A stretch of 25,132 nt of DNA from an uncultured Geobacteraceae bacterium (GTDB taxonomy: Bacteria; Desulfobacterota; Desulfuromonadia; Desulfuromonadales; Geopsychrobacteraceae). The notes beneath the pieces were generated by a model. It was not told where the DNA came from and ran no database searches. It worked only from the letters and a program-made list of their open reading frames with translations. Position 1 is the stretch's first letter. Every line of letters starts with the position of its first letter. Positions 1-6,782 of this stretch are shown here, one piece after another. The position numbers were made by a program, and so were the translations under genes. Location: NCBI GenBank assembly GCA_937958075.1, contig CALFFB010000118.1, positions 1-25,132 of the forward strand, read 5' to 3'.

Positions 1-446
1 ATCTGTTCGGCAGCAAGGAAGGGGTGGCCGTAACCCTGCACGAGCAGACCATGGACGGCTTCTCCGCCGAGTTTCAGCAGCGTCTGGTCGGGTGTGAAAC
101 GACCTATGCCAGGTTGCGGGTGTTTGCCGAGCTGGTATTTGAGTTGACGGAAAAGGATCCGACCATGATGGAGTATCTGCTGTTTATGCGCCATGTGGAT
201 TTCATGGAAGGATCACCGCCGGTCTGTCTCACGGAGCCGTTCCAGCTGGTGCGACAGATCATCACCGAAGGAATGGAGCGCGGCGAGGTGAGGCCGGGGG
301 ATTACTTTGTCAGTGCTGTCAGTTACACCGGTGTCATTCTGCGCGCGGCGCAACTGCATCTGCAGTGTGTTCTGCCGAAGCCGCTGACGCAGTTGCAGGA
401 AGAATTTATCGGCAATGCCTGGCGCGCTATCAGGGCGGAGAACTGA
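1..446 (+). CDS. TetR/AcrR-family transcriptional regulator, 5' truncated by window edge
   Basis: The reading frame is open from the first base (first full codon at 3) to the TGA at 444-446. The first visible residues, LFGSKEG, match the end of a TetR N-terminal helix-turn-helix, where an F-x-SKE motif normally follows the recognition helix. Most of the DNA-binding domain therefore lies outside the window, and the GTG at 24 is only an internal codon. The remaining 140 or so residues are helical and resemble a TetR ligand-binding and dimerisation domain. The ABC exporter genes begin about 150 bp downstream on the same strand, so the protein probably controls that exporter by binding a small molecule and releasing DNA. 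That role comes from context, and the ligand is unknown. Confidence 0.8.
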   Translation, partial: LFGSKEGVAVTLHEQTMDGFSAEFQQRLVGCETTYARLRVFAELVFELTEKDPTMMEYLLFMRHVDFMEGSPPVCLTEPFQLVRQIITEGMERGEVRPGDYFVSAVSYTGVILRAAQLHLQCVLPKPLTQLQEEFIGNAWRAIRAEN

Positions 447-556
447 TCAATCTCGGCTGTGAGCTGATTGACCGGCCCCGAGGCTGGGGGATTTCCTGCT
501 CTTGCGCGTAGCACCAGGCCCTCTTCTGCGCGGATGAGGTTGTTCTCTGAAAGCTG

Positions 557-585
557 TTGCAAGTCCGCGTCCCCGGCGTTATAGT
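557..585 (+). promoter_or_regulatory. Candidate sigma-70 promoter of the ABC exporter, placing the start codon at +1
   Basis: TTGCAA (557-562) and TATAGT (580-585) are separated by exactly 17 bp. Seven bases after the -10 hexamer is about position 592, directly before the ATG at 593, so a transcript from here would be leaderless. This fits the lack of a clear Shine-Dalgarno sequence before 593. The TTG at 557 opens the same frame but would be part of the -35 box. Confidence 0.45.
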
Positions 586-592
586 CCGCGGC

Positions 593-1525
593 ATGAATGC
601 ACTGGATATTTCAGATCTGTACAAATCCTTCGGCGCAACGCCCGCCGTAAAGGGGATCAGCTTTGCCATTCGTGAGGGGGAGATCTTCGGTCTTCTCGGT
701 CCCAATGGTGCTGGTAAAAGTACGACGATCAACATGATTGCCGGTGTTGTCAGGATAGGCGGGGGCACGGTTTCCGCCTTTGGTTTTGACAACCAGACCG
801 ACTATCGTCAAACCCGGCGGCTCCTCGGCGTCGTCCACCAGGAACTGGTGGTCGACAACTTCTTCACCATTGATCAGGCACTGAAGATTCATGCCGGTTA
901 CTACGGGGTCAAGGATGATCCCGCATGGCGTCAGTTGCTCATCGATCGCCTCGGCCTGCGTCCCCACCTGGGGAAGGTTATGCTCAAGCTCTCCGGCGGC
1001 ATGAAGCGCCGGTTCATGATCGCCAAGGCCCTGATCCACCGGCCACGGCTGCTCATCCTCGATGAACCGACGGCCGGCGTCGATGTCGAACTGCGTCACG
1101 GCCTGTGGGAGTTCGTCCGTGAGATCAACCGCCAGGGTACGACCATTCTGCTGACCACCCACTACCTGGAAGAAGCCGAACAGATGTGCGACCGCATTGC
1201 CATTATGCACCATGGTGATCTGATCGCCCTGGAGCCGACCCACGAGCTGGTCCGCAAGCTGTCCAACCGGCGCCTGAAGTTGTGGCTGGAAGAACCCTTG
1301 CGGGAGATCCCCGCAGCCCTGCAGCCCTATACTCCTGAACTGCAGGATGACGGTGGTGTCTTGCTGCTCAATCTGCCCGCCGGACAGAGCGCCGGCGCCC
1401 TGTTGCGCCTCGTGGCCGAGAGCCGTCTGCCGATTCGTGATTTCGAGACCGATCAGAGTGGCCTGGAAGATGTGTTCATGCAGCTGACGGGCATCCGTGG
1501 AGACAAGCATGTCGCGGCCGAGTGA
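593..1525 (+). CDS. ABC-2 type exporter, ATP-binding subunit
   Basis: A 310-residue ATPase that drives export across the inner membrane together with the permease encoded next. Visible motifs are Walker A GPNGAGKST (36-44), the Q-loop glutamine near 83, the signature LSGGM (133-137), Walker B LLILDEP (153-159) and the switch histidine at 190. A roughly 80-residue C-terminal extension follows, as in NodI and drug-export ATPases. I chose ATG 593 because homology to the ABC fold starts there (MNALDISDLYKSFG). An in-frame TTG at 557 would add 12 residues but overlaps a promoter-like sequence. The end overlaps the permease start by 17 bp, which suggests translational coupling. The substrate cannot be read from the sequence. 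A TetR-type gene upstream suggests inducible efflux of a toxic compound, but this is inference. Confidence 0.9.
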   Translation: MNALDISDLYKSFGATPAVKGISFAIREGEIFGLLGPNGAGKSTTINMIAGVVRIGGGTVSAFGFDNQTDYRQTRRLLGVVHQELVVDNFFTIDQALKIHAGYYGVKDDPAWRQLLIDRLGLRPHLGKVMLKLSGGMKRRFMIAKALIHRPRLLILDEPTAGVDVELRHGLWEFVREINRQGTTILLTTHYLEEAEQMCDRIAIMHHGDLIALEPTHELVRKLSNRRLKLWLEEPLREIPAALQPYTPELQDDGGVLLLNLPAGQSAGALLRLVAESRLPIRDFETDQSGLEDVFMQLTGIRGDKHVAAE

Positions 1526-2297
1526 GCCACAGTTCCATTCCTGGTTACCCTTTTTGACCCTGTTGCGCAAGGAGGTCCTGCGTTTCCGGCGCGTCGCCAT
1601 CCAGACGCTGCTGGCGCCCATCGTCACGGCGTCTTTGTATCTGTTCGTCTTCGGCGCGACCCTGGGCAATCGCCTGAGTGTGCTTGAGGGCTTCAGTTAC
1701 GCCCAGTTTGTCATTCCGGGGCTGGTGATGATGGGGGTCATCAACAACTCTTTTGCCAATACCTCCTCGTCCCTGTTCATGTCGCGGTATCTGGGCGGCA
1801 TTGTCGACCTGCTGGTGACGCCGGTCACCCCACCGCAGTTTATTCTGGCCTATACCCTGGCGGCCATGCTGCGCGGGCTGCTGGTGGGCTCGGTGGTGCT
1901 GGTCATCTCCATGCTCTTCGCCGGTCTGCCCTGGGTGTTTCCCCTGCTGGCGGTGCTGATGGCGGTCATCGCCAGCTTTCTCTTTGCCCAACTTGGCTTG
2001 ATCGCGGCGATTTACGCCCATAATTTCGATACCTTGTCGGTTTATACCAACTTTATGATTCTGCCCCTGATCTACCTGGGGGGGGTGTTCTACCCGATTT
2101 CGATTCTGCCGGAACCCTGGGCGACCCTGTCCTACTTCAACCCTCTGTTCTATCTCATCGACGGTTTCCGCCATGCCCTTCTCGGTGTCGGTGATACCGG
2201 TTTTGCGGTGGCCTTCGGCGTGAGCTGCGCTATGGCGGGGGTGGTGTTTGTGTGGGCGGCCTGGCTGATCGGCAAGGGCTATCGGTTGCGTTCATAA
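1509..2297 (+). CDS. ABC-2 type exporter, permease subunit
   Basis: A 262-residue integral membrane protein of the ABC2_membrane family (NodJ/DrrB-like), with about six hydrophobic segments and the usual length of 250-270 residues. It forms the transmembrane channel for the ATPase encoded just before it. The start at ATG 1509 has GGAG at 1499-1502, six bases upstream. An in-frame GTG at 1497 is possible but has no comparable site. The N-terminus (about 35 residues) is cytoplasmic and contains the arginine-rich LLRKEVLRFRR segment typical of the amphipathic coupling helix in this family. The substrate is unknown. No third subunit or membrane-fusion protein is present, so the pair probably acts as a homodimeric inner-membrane exporter. 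Confidence 0.88.
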   Translation: MSRPSEPQFHSWLPFLTLLRKEVLRFRRVAIQTLLAPIVTASLYLFVFGATLGNRLSVLEGFSYAQFVIPGLVMMGVINNSFANTSSSLFMSRYLGGIVDLLVTPVTPPQFILAYTLAAMLRGLLVGSVVLVISMLFAGLPWVFPLLAVLMAVIASFLFAQLGLIAAIYAHNFDTLSVYTNFMILPLIYLGGVFYPISILPEPWATLSYFNPLFYLIDGFRHALLGVGDTGFAVAFGVSCAMAGVVFVWAAWLIGKGYRLRS

Positions 2298-2337
2298 TCA
2301 GGGTTTTTCACGGCACGGCCAGGTGAGAGCAGGCATA

Positions 2338-3234
2338 ATGAAGCAGGATGTGCAGACAGGCAAACAGCGTGACGAACTGGTGCGGGTCGTCAGCCGCGAT
2401 GGATGTTTTCGCGGGCTGGTGGCGGTGACCACCGGCATAGTGACGGATATCTGTGCCCGGCAGCAGACGGATTTTACGGCAACGGTTGCCCTTGGTCGCC
2501 TGGTCACCGGTGGCGCCCTGCTCTCCGGGCTGCTGAAAGGGTCGCAGCGCCTGGCCCTGCAGATTGAGGGGAACGGTCCCATTGGCAAGATGGGGGTTGA
2601 AGCCGATGCCAAAGGACGGCTGCGCGGTACGATTCGCCAGCCGGTGACGGGATTGCCGCCGCGTGACAACTGCTTTGACGTGGCCGGTGCCGTCGGCAAG
2701 GCGGGTTTTTTAACCGTCTGGAAGGATCTGGGCCTGAAGCAGCCCTATCAGAGCACGGTTCAGCTGCAAACCAGTGAAATTGCCGAAGATCTGGCCTGGT
2801 ACCTGACCAGTTCCGAGCAGGTGCCTTCGAGCCTGGGACTGGGGGTTGAGCTGGACAGCAAGGGAGCGGTGGCCATTGCCGCCGGTTTTCTCATACAGGC
2901 GTTGCCGCCGGAAGACCCGGAGAAAATCGATGCCCTGATCGAGCGGATCAGGGCCCTGCCGCCTGTTACCACCCTGCTGCGGCAGGGGCAGCCCCCCCTG
3001 GAGGTGCTGCGGAAGCTGTTTCAGACTGCGGATTTTTCCGTGAGGGAAAGTCAGCCCCTGTGCTTTTCCTGCCCCTGCAGCCGCAAGGCCATCGCTGATA
3101 TCCTGGTGGGTTTGGGGACAGCGGAGCTGCAGAGCATGGCCGAGCAGCAGACAACAACAGTGCGCTGTGAATACTGTCGCAAGGAGTACAATTTCTCAGC
3201 GGCGGAGCTCCTCACCTTAAGTCGTGGTCATTAG
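2338..3234 (+). CDS. hslO: Redox-regulated holdase chaperone Hsp33
   Basis: A 298-residue cytoplasmic chaperone that is inactive when reduced and binds unfolding proteins after oxidative stress. The C-terminal zinc switch is intact, with a C-x-C pair (C245, C247) and a C-x2-C pair (C277, C280). C242 is an extra cysteine close by. The N-terminal substrate-binding domain carries the usual TxxVALGRLVTGGALLSGLLKG region (about 48-68). The length matches the family (about 290). I prefer ATG 2338, with AGGTGAG at 2321-2327. GTG 2323 would add five residues. It lies 40 bp after the ABC permease on the same strand and may be transcribed with it. No clear intrinsic terminator follows. Confidence 0.94.
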   Translation: MKQDVQTGKQRDELVRVVSRDGCFRGLVAVTTGIVTDICARQQTDFTATVALGRLVTGGALLSGLLKGSQRLALQIEGNGPIGKMGVEADAKGRLRGTIRQPVTGLPPRDNCFDVAGAVGKAGFLTVWKDLGLKQPYQSTVQLQTSEIAEDLAWYLTSSEQVPSSLGLGVELDSKGAVAIAAGFLIQALPPEDPEKIDALIERIRALPPVTTLLRQGQPPLEVLRKLFQTADFSVRESQPLCFSCPCSRKAIADILVGLGTAELQSMAEQQTTTVRCEYCRKEYNFSAAELLTLSRGH

Positions 3235-3473
3235 CGTGGGGCCGGGGCGGTCATCGTGCGTTCTGCCGGTTCCGGCCAGGGGGTAGACCTGCCTCTGCTG
3301 CCGGGGTGTTGATCCCGGTAAATAAAAACCGACGACGGATCAGGGTATTATCATCCGGCCTTCCTCCCAACCCCCTGTTCAGGGCGGCAAGAAAAGACCA
3401 GTAAAGTCAGTGGGTAGTCAAAAAACTCTTGTAATTTCAGTACAAACAAAGCGACATAGGTCAGACCAATTGC

Positions 3474-3489
3474 ATACAGTATACTGTAT
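3474..3489 (+). promoter_or_regulatory. Perfect 16-bp palindrome, candidate operator of the nuo operon
   Basis: ATACAGTATACTGTAT is its own reverse complement with no spacer. It ends 7 bp before the TTGACA of the predicted nuo promoter, which is a suitable place for a repressor or activator dimer. The GTATAC core recalls GntR-type operators, but the cognate protein cannot be identified from this window. Confidence 0.55.
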
Positions 3490-3496
3490 TTTTTCC

Positions 3497-3524
3497 TTGA
3501 CATGGTGAGGTTAAGTATCTTAAT
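3497..3524 (+). promoter_or_regulatory. Predicted sigma-70 promoter of the nuo operon
   Basis: A perfect -35 TTGACA (3497-3502) is followed after 16 bp by CTTAAT (3519-3524), a four-of-six match to the -10 consensus. TTAATT with 17-bp spacing (3520-3525) is an alternative. The start point would be near 3531, giving a leader of about 75 nt before nuoA. Confidence 0.5.
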
Positions 3525-3605
3525 TTCCGAGACGCTGTGGCGATGCGAGTGTGCATATGCGCAGCTGCCAAAGCGGATATTGTCTTCTGAGGAAGGAGCG
3601 GTTTT

Positions 3606-3962
3606 ATGCTGGAACTCTACTTGCCGGTTATGGTTGTTATCGGTATCGCCTTCGCGTTTGCGGTGGGATCGGTCGCCTTTTCGCGACTTGTCGGGGTCAA
3701 GCGGCACACTGAGCTGAAGCTGTCACCCTATGAGTGTGGCGTGCCGCCCGTCGGCAATGCCAACGATCGGTTTTCCGTCAAGTTTTACCTGGTGGCGGTG
3801 GCCTTTATCGTGTTCGATGTAGAGGTCGCGTTTTTGTACCCCTGCGCGGTGATTTTCAAGCAGCTCGGCTGGTATGGTGCCGCTGCCATGGGGCTTTTTA
3901 TCTTCATCCTGATTATCGGCTTCATCTATGACTGGAAAAAAGGAGCTCTGGAATGGGAGTAG
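3606..3962 (+). CDS. nuoA: NADH-quinone oxidoreductase subunit A
   Basis: A 118-residue membrane subunit of complex I with three transmembrane helices. The conserved loop carries the YECG motif (C44) and the conserved VFDVEVAFLYP segment, where D71 and E73 are the acidic residues next to the quinone and proton-path region. The length is typical. The start has GGAAGGAG seven bases upstream. It is the first gene of a complete nuoA-N operon, and its stop overlaps the nuoB start by 10 bp. It helps hold the peripheral arm to the membrane near NuoH and NuoB. Confidence 0.96.
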   Translation: MLELYLPVMVVIGIAFAFAVGSVAFSRLVGVKRHTELKLSPYECGVPPVGNANDRFSVKFYLVAVAFIVFDVEVAFLYPCAVIFKQLGWYGAAAMGLFIFILIIGFIYDWKKGALEWE

Positions 3963-4465
3963 AGCAGCCCAAGACATTAGGATCGGGTTTTATTACAACA
4001 AGCCTAGACAAGCTGGTGAACTGGTCGCGGGCCAGTTCGCTGTGGCCGATGACCTTTGGTTTGGCCTGCTGCGCGATTGAGATGATGGCGACCGGCGCCG
4101 CCCGTTTTGACCTGGACCGGATGGGTGTGCTTTTTCGCGCCTCACCACGGCAGGCCGACGTGATTATTGTCGCCGGAACCGTGACCAAGAAGATGATGCC
4201 GGTTCTGAAGACTGTGTACGAGCAGATGCCGGAGCCCCGCTACGTGATCGCCATGGGCGCCTGCGCCTCGTCGGGAGGCATCTTCGATACCTACAGCACG
4301 GTGCAGGGGGTCGATCTGGAGATTCCGGTTGATGTCTATATCCCGGGGTGTCCGCCACGTCCGGAGGGACTGCTCTACGGCTTGATGAAGCTGCAGGAGA
4401 AGATCCGCGCGGAACGTAATACCTTCGGCGCGGCAATCGGTGTTGGCGAAGTAATACGCAGCTAG
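3953..4465 (+). CDS. nuoB: NADH-quinone oxidoreductase subunit B (cluster N2)
   Basis: A 170-residue peripheral subunit that carries cluster N2, the last iron-sulfur centre before quinone. The four ligands are visible: the tandem C39-C40 pair in GLACCAIE, C104 in GACASSGG and C133 in PGCPPRPE. Length and motifs are those of bacterial NuoB. The ATG at 3953 lies inside the end of nuoA (10-bp overlap), so translation is probably coupled. NuoB sits between NuoD, which forms the quinone cavity with it, and NuoI, which hands over electrons. Confidence 0.97.
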   Translation: MGVEQPKTLGSGFITTSLDKLVNWSRASSLWPMTFGLACCAIEMMATGAARFDLDRMGVLFRASPRQADVIIVAGTVTKKMMPVLKTVYEQMPEPRYVIAMGACASSGGIFDTYSTVQGVDLEIPVDVYIPGCPPRPEGLLYGLMKLQEKIRAERNTFGAAIGVGEVIRS

Positions 4466-4497
4466 TGGTTCTGGCTGGTAATGACGGGGATAAAGCG

Positions 4498-4980
4498 ATG
4501 AGCGATCAGGCAATTGTGGACAAACTCAAAGGCAAATTTTCTTCGGAAGTGGTTGATGTCGTTGAGTTTCGCGGTGAAACGACCATCACCGTGAAAAAGG
4601 AGCGGATTGTTGATGTCTGCACCTTTATGCGTGACCAGTGCGGGTTCAACCTTCTGTGCGATCTCTGTAGTGTCGACTACCTCGGCCGGAGTCCACGCTT
4701 CATGGTGGTTTACAACCTCTACAATATTACGACCAAGGAGCGGATTCGTCTCAAGGCACCGGTGGAAGAGGCGGATGCGCGGATCGACACCGTCAGCGGT
4801 GTCTGGGGTACGGCAAACTGGATGGAGCGCGAGTGCTGGGATCTGATGGGGATCACCTTTAACGATCATCCCGATCCGCGGCGGATTCTGATGCCGGCTG
4901 ATTGGGAAGGGCACCCCTTGCGCAAGGACTATCCCGTTCAGGGGCCGGATCGTGAACCCTATCAGGGGCGCGTGTCCTGA
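4498..4980 (+). CDS. nuoC: NADH-quinone oxidoreductase subunit C (30 kDa)
   Basis: A 160-residue hydrophilic subunit with no cofactor that supports the NuoB-NuoD connection. The family signature around 110-133 is present (ERECWDLMGITFNDHPDPRR), followed by the usual GHPLRKDYP end. The start at ATG 4498 has GGGGA seven bases upstream. An earlier in-frame GTG at 4465 lacks a site and would run into nuoB. NuoC and NuoD are separate here, unlike the fused NuoCD of enterobacteria. This agrees with a deltaproteobacterial or desulfuromonadal origin. Confidence 0.95.
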   Translation: MSDQAIVDKLKGKFSSEVVDVVEFRGETTITVKKERIVDVCTFMRDQCGFNLLCDLCSVDYLGRSPRFMVVYNLYNITTKERIRLKAPVEEADARIDTVSGVWGTANWMERECWDLMGITFNDHPDPRRILMPADWEGHPLRKDYPVQGPDREPYQGRVS

Positions 4981-5020
4981 TCCGGACCTTAAGCACAAAC
5001 CATTACAGGTGAGGCAAACA

Positions 5021-6205
5021 ATGGCAGTGAATACCACTGAAACAATGACCATCAACATGGGGCCACAGCATCCGTCGACACACGGCGTGTTGCAGCTGAT
5101 TCTGGAGCTTGATGGCGAGGTTGTCCGTAAAGCAACTCCGCATATCGGTTATCTGCACCGTGGCGTTGAGAAGCTCTCCGAGCATCGCACCTATCATCAG
5201 GTCATTCCGCTGACCGACCGGCTCGATTACCTGGCACCGATGAGCAACAATCTCGGTTACGTACTGGCGGTTGAGAAGCTCCTCGGTATCACCGAGCAGA
5301 TTCCGGAGCGGGCCAAGGTCATCCGGGTGCTGATGGCGGAGCTGACCCGGCTGAAGAGTCATCTGGTCTGGCTGGCGACCCATGCGCTGGATATCGGGGC
5401 GATGACGGTGTTTCTCTATTGTTTCCGTGAGCGCGAGGTCATAACCGATATTTACGAAAGAGTATCCGGCGCCCGCATGACCTCCAATTATTTCCGTGTT
5501 GGTGGGTTGTCAGCGGATCTGCCTGAAGGTCTTGAGCAGATGATCCGTGAGTTCGCCGAGTCAATGCCGGCACATATCGATGAATATGAAGGCCTGCTCA
5601 CCGGCAACCGCATCTGGCAGAAGCGGACCATCGGCGTCGGTACCATCACCGCCGAAGCGGCCATCGATATCGGTATCACCGGCCCCGGCCTGCGGGCTTC
5701 GGGGGTGGACTGGGACCTGCGTCGCGACAACCCCTACAGTGGTTATGAGGATTATCAGTTTGAGGTACCGGTACGCACCGAGGGCGACACCTTCGCCCGC
5801 TACAAGGTCCGTCTTGACGAAATGCGCCAGGCCAGCCGGATCATCCTCCAGGCTCTGGACAAGCTGCAGCCCGGCCCGATCCTGGCCGACTGCCCCAAGG
5901 TCGTGCTGCCGCCCAAGGCCGATGTCGTCAACACCATTGAAGGCCTGATCCATCACTTCAAGATCATCACCGAAGGGTTCAAGGTCGAGTCCGGCGAGGT
6001 CTACCAGGGCATCGAGGCGCCCAAGGGAGAGCTGGGCTATTATCTGGTGTCCGACGGGTCATCGCGGCCCTACCGGATGAAGGTGCGTCCGCCGTCATTT
6101 ATCAATCTGCAGGGCCTGCCGCAGATGGTCGAGGGGAGGCTGCTCGCTGACGTCATTGCCGTCATCGGTACCCTTGATATCGTGCTCGGTGAGATCGACC
6201 GGTAA
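5021..6205 (+). CDS. nuoD: NADH-quinone oxidoreductase subunit D (49 kDa)
   Basis: A 394-residue subunit, related to the large subunit of NiFe hydrogenases, that forms the quinone-binding cavity with NuoB. The GPQHPSTHG motif (14-22) with the quinone-head histidine, the HIGYLHRGVEK motif (41-51) and the C-terminal DIVLGEIDR are present. The hydrogenase nickel cysteines are absent, as expected for complex I. ATG 5021 is chosen because AGGTGAGG lies just upstream at 5007-5014 and homology begins immediately. A GTG at 4952 in the same frame would overlap nuoC by 29 bp and adds residues unlike the family. Confidence 0.96.
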   Translation: MAVNTTETMTINMGPQHPSTHGVLQLILELDGEVVRKATPHIGYLHRGVEKLSEHRTYHQVIPLTDRLDYLAPMSNNLGYVLAVEKLLGITEQIPERAKVIRVLMAELTRLKSHLVWLATHALDIGAMTVFLYCFREREVITDIYERVSGARMTSNYFRVGGLSADLPEGLEQMIREFAESMPAHIDEYEGLLTGNRIWQKRTIGVGTITAEAAIDIGITGPGLRASGVDWDLRRDNPYSGYEDYQFEVPVRTEGDTFARYKVRLDEMRQASRIILQALDKLQPGPILADCPKVVLPPKADVVNTIEGLIHHFKIITEGFKVESGEVYQGIEAPKGELGYYLVSDGSSRPYRMKVRPPSFINLQGLPQMVEGRLLADVIAVIGTLDIVLGEIDR

Positions 6206-6232
6206 CCAGCAGGCTTTGCGTGCGAGGATGTT

Positions 6233-6745
6233 ATGACAGACAACGTACAACAAGTTGAAGAGCAGACCGAAGAGCTCGAAGTGATCGATCTGGCCGGTGC
6301 CAACGCGGTCATCGACAAATATATCGACATGCACGGCAACCTCATGCCAGTCCTGCAGGGGATTCAGGAGCACTATGGCTATATTCCCGAGGCGACGGTG
6401 CATCTGGCGGCTGAGCGACTCAATGTCTACGCCAGCCAGATCTACGGGGTACTGACCTTCTACGCCCAGTTCCATCTCAAGCCGCGGGGCAAGTACATCA
6501 TCCGCGTCTGCATGGGGACCGCTTGTCACGTCAAGGGGGCCGGACGTATCGGCGATGCCATCAAGGAAAGGCTCGGTATCGGTCACGCCGAGACCACGGA
6601 AGATCTCAAGTTTACCGCCGAATATGTGGCCTGCATCGGTGCCTGCGGTATGGCTCCGGTCATCATGGTGAACGATGCGACCTACGGTAGCATCAGTGTT
6701 CAGAAAACGGCTGAAGTTATCGAAAAATATCAGGCGATGGACTGA
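6233..6745 (+). CDS. nuoE: NADH-quinone oxidoreductase subunit E (cluster N1a)
   Basis: A 170-residue thioredoxin-fold subunit that binds the [2Fe-2S] cluster N1a next to the flavin of NuoF. All four ligands are visible as C93-x4-C98 (VCMGTACHV) and C134-x3-C138 (CIGACGMAP). The N-terminal helical bundle (about 20-75) has the YGYIPEA segment common to the family. The length is normal. The preceding gap has GCGAGG before the ATG. The intact cysteine set contrasts with the related extra domain at the N-terminus of NuoF, which has lost one ligand. Confidence 0.96.
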   Translation: MTDNVQQVEEQTEELEVIDLAGANAVIDKYIDMHGNLMPVLQGIQEHYGYIPEATVHLAAERLNVYASQIYGVLTFYAQFHLKPRGKYIIRVCMGTACHVKGAGRIGDAIKERLGIGHAETTEDLKFTAEYVACIGACGMAPVIMVNDATYGSISVQKTAEVIEKYQAMD

Positions 6746-6782
6746 TTGCAAAGACGCCGTCCAAGGTATCGAGGAATAATCT

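Larger units (their letters stand above)
3235..3605 (+). other. Intergenic region between hslO and nuoA (371 bp)
   Basis: No supported gene lies here. The first 85 bp are GC-rich with weak hairpins, including CTGCCGG/CCGGCCAG around 3263-3279 and CCGGG/CCCGG at 3301-3318. Neither is followed by a T-run, so no intrinsic terminator for hslO can be called. The second half is AT-richer and holds an inverted pair TTGTA/TACAA (3429-3445), the 16-bp palindrome at 3474-3489 and the promoter at 3497-3524. Two adjacent 8-bp palindromes, GCATATGC (3553-3560) and GCAGCTGC (3561-3568), lie in the predicted leader. The nuoA ribosome binding site GGAAGGAG is at 3591-3598. Confidence 0.7.

Noticed and set aside
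611..1669. Long minus-strand open frames such as those opposite the ABC ATPase, nuoF and nuoN
   Set aside because: They mirror genuine + strand genes, have low-complexity Q, G and H-rich translations, and lack ribosome binding sites and known motifs.
3263..3318. Terminator after hslO
   Set aside because: The GC-rich stems are imperfect and no T-run follows.
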